The position numbers and the translations under genes were made by a program. From Candidatus Saccharimonadota bacterium (GTDB lineage: Bacteria; Patescibacteriota; Saccharimonadia; Saccharimonadales; Saccharimonadaceae): a DNA stretch of 64,000 bases. Positions within the stretch are counted from its first letter, which is position 1, and each line of letters starts with the position of its first letter. A model generated the notes under the pieces. That model had not been told where the DNA came from and ran no database searches. It saw only the letters and a program-made list of their open reading frames with translations. Below, piece by piece: positions 63,284 through 64,000 of the stretch. The stretch spans positions 1 to 64,000 of the forward strand of contig JAGCAJ010000021.1 of assembly GCA_017652765.1 (NCBI GenBank). The letters run 5' to 3'.

Positions 63284-64000
63284 TTATAGGGCATTTTTTG
63301 CGATTTTTTGGCGGAAGGAGAGGGCTTCGGCTAGGTGAGAAGCATTAACGTCAGAAGCGCCCTCAAGATCTGCGATGGTGCGGGCGACTTTGATGATTTT
63401 GAAATAGCTACGCGCAGAGAGATCAAGTGCCGAGGCGGAGGAGTCGAGGAACTGTTTAACCTTGGGGGCTAGTGGGATATCTTTGACGATTCTAGCGGAG
63501 GGGAGGGAAGCATTAAAGATGCTGGGTTGATTATAACGGGTGGCCTGAGTCGATAAGGCCTCTGTTATGGTATTTTTTACAACATCTAGAGAGTGTTTGT
63601 CTTTTGGGGACTTGGCGAGCAAATGAGAGACGTCAATACGGCCAACTTCTACGAATAGGTCGATCCTATCCATAAGTGGGCCAGAGAGCTTTTTACGGTA
63701 GGCATCGATTTGTCCGGCGGTGCAGGTACATACATGAGTAGGGTCACCAAGGTAGCCACAGGGACAAGGGTTCATGGTGGCAATGAGCATAAAATCAGAA
63801 GGGTAGGTCACTTTGTGGCCGGCGCGAGAAATAGAGATCTGACGGTCTTCTAGAGGTTGGCGTAAAGCTTCTAGGAGGGAGCGAGGATATTCCGGGAGTT
63901 CATCCAAAAAGAGTACGCCGGCGTGAGCGAGCGAAATTTCTCCGGGGAGAGCCTTAGGCCCGCCACCGATTAGGGCGATAAGGCTACTAGTATGGTGTGG
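63284..64000 (-). CDS. comM: Mg-chelatase-like AAA ATPase ComM/YifB (partial)
   Basis: The C-terminal 238 residues of a YifB/ComM protein; the rest lies beyond the window edge. The frame stays open to base 64000 with PHHTSSLIALIGGG, then GEISLAHAGVLFLDELPEY (Walker B region), MLIATMNPCPCGYLGDP with the Cys-rich loop, SGPLMDRIDLFVEV (arginine region) and a C-terminal helical domain ending SFRQKIAKNAL. ComM is a hexameric helicase that drives branch migration during natural transformation. Together with the type IV pilus genes it fits a DNA-uptake capability; that link is inference. Confidence 0.93.
   Translation of the reverse strand, partial: PHHTSSLIALIGGGPKALPGEISLAHAGVLFLDELPEYPRSLLEALRQPLEDRQISISRAGHKVTYPSDFMLIATMNPCPCGYLGDPTHVCTCTAGQIDAYRKKLSGPLMDRIDLFVEVGRIDVSHLLAKSPKDKHSLDVVKNTITEALSTQATRYNQPSIFNASLPSARIVKDIPLAPKVKQFLDSSASALDLSARSYFKIIKVARTIADLEGASDVNASHLAEALSFRQKIAKNAL

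Noticed and set aside
1-64000. Recoded UGA (Gracilibacteria-type code)
   Set aside because: TGA ends dnaG and other genes at their natural C-termini, and conserved Gly positions use GGN codons.

Overview
The window looks like part of a small, AT-rich chromosome of a Patescibacteria/CPR bacterium, most likely Candidatus Saccharibacteria (TM7). This is an inference from gene content and style: very short intergenic gaps, many near-leaderless genes, a pilM/pilB/pilT/pilC pilus cluster, paired VirB2-like small membrane proteins, short or degenerate versions of housekeeping enzymes (zinc-less DnaG, TlyA-like methylase without an S4 domain, short MiaA, ThrS without TGS), and no biosynthetic pathways for amino acids or nucleotides. 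TGA is used as an ordinary stop, so the recoded UGA=Gly code of Gracilibacteria/Absconditabacteria does not apply. No IS element, prophage, CRISPR array or rRNA was seen.

Layout. 1-1.3 kb: groEL tail, mscL and a one-TM protein. 1.3-12.7 kb: replication, transcription and repair (dnaG, rpoD, two VirB2-like proteins, a lipid kinase, a P-loop kinase, polA, a RhuM-Fic protein, an AlkD-like glycosylase, mutM, holA). 12.7-25.2 kb: translation, RNA and chromosome genes (rpsT, a DHH-like protein, truB, rpsO, a small alarmone synthetase, pnp, ftsK, rpsF-ssb-rpsR-efp, a TlyA-like methylase). 25.3-33.3 kb: a type IV pilus operon (pilM, PilN/O/P-like proteins, pilB, pilT, pilC). 33.3-35.4 kb: a thiol-redox operon (glutathione peroxidase, trxB, thioredoxin, OhrR-type regulator) with operator-like palindromes at its promoter. 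35.4-55.7 kb: two tRNAs, then a surface-polysaccharide island (LCP ligase, sugar transferase, GT2/GT11 glycosyltransferases, polymerase, flippase, teichoic-acid-type polymerase, TarI-like cytidylyltransferase, two acyltransferases, Wzz/BY-kinase/PHP phosphatase) with a phosphotransacetylase embedded. 55.9-64 kb: tRNA-Val, thrS, miaA, a winged-helix protein, a metal-less MBL-fold protein, a site-2 protease, a NUDIX-RNase H fusion, rnpB, then infC-rpmI-rplT-rpmB and comM on the minus strand.

The strongest structure not explained by genes is a set of palindromic elements of about 100-125 bp. Three lie in frame inside genes (polA, truB, the TlyA-like methylase) and two lie between genes. There is also a second family of roughly 350-400 bp imperfect palindromes (about 10.88-11.23 kb and 19.48-19.88 kb). 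Promoters are unusually legible: a TATAAT hexamer lies 5-8 bases before many start codons, and the 13-mer CTTGTGGTATAAT recurs. Two unassigned structured-RNA candidates are reported (22.66-22.78 kb and 60.37-60.51 kb).
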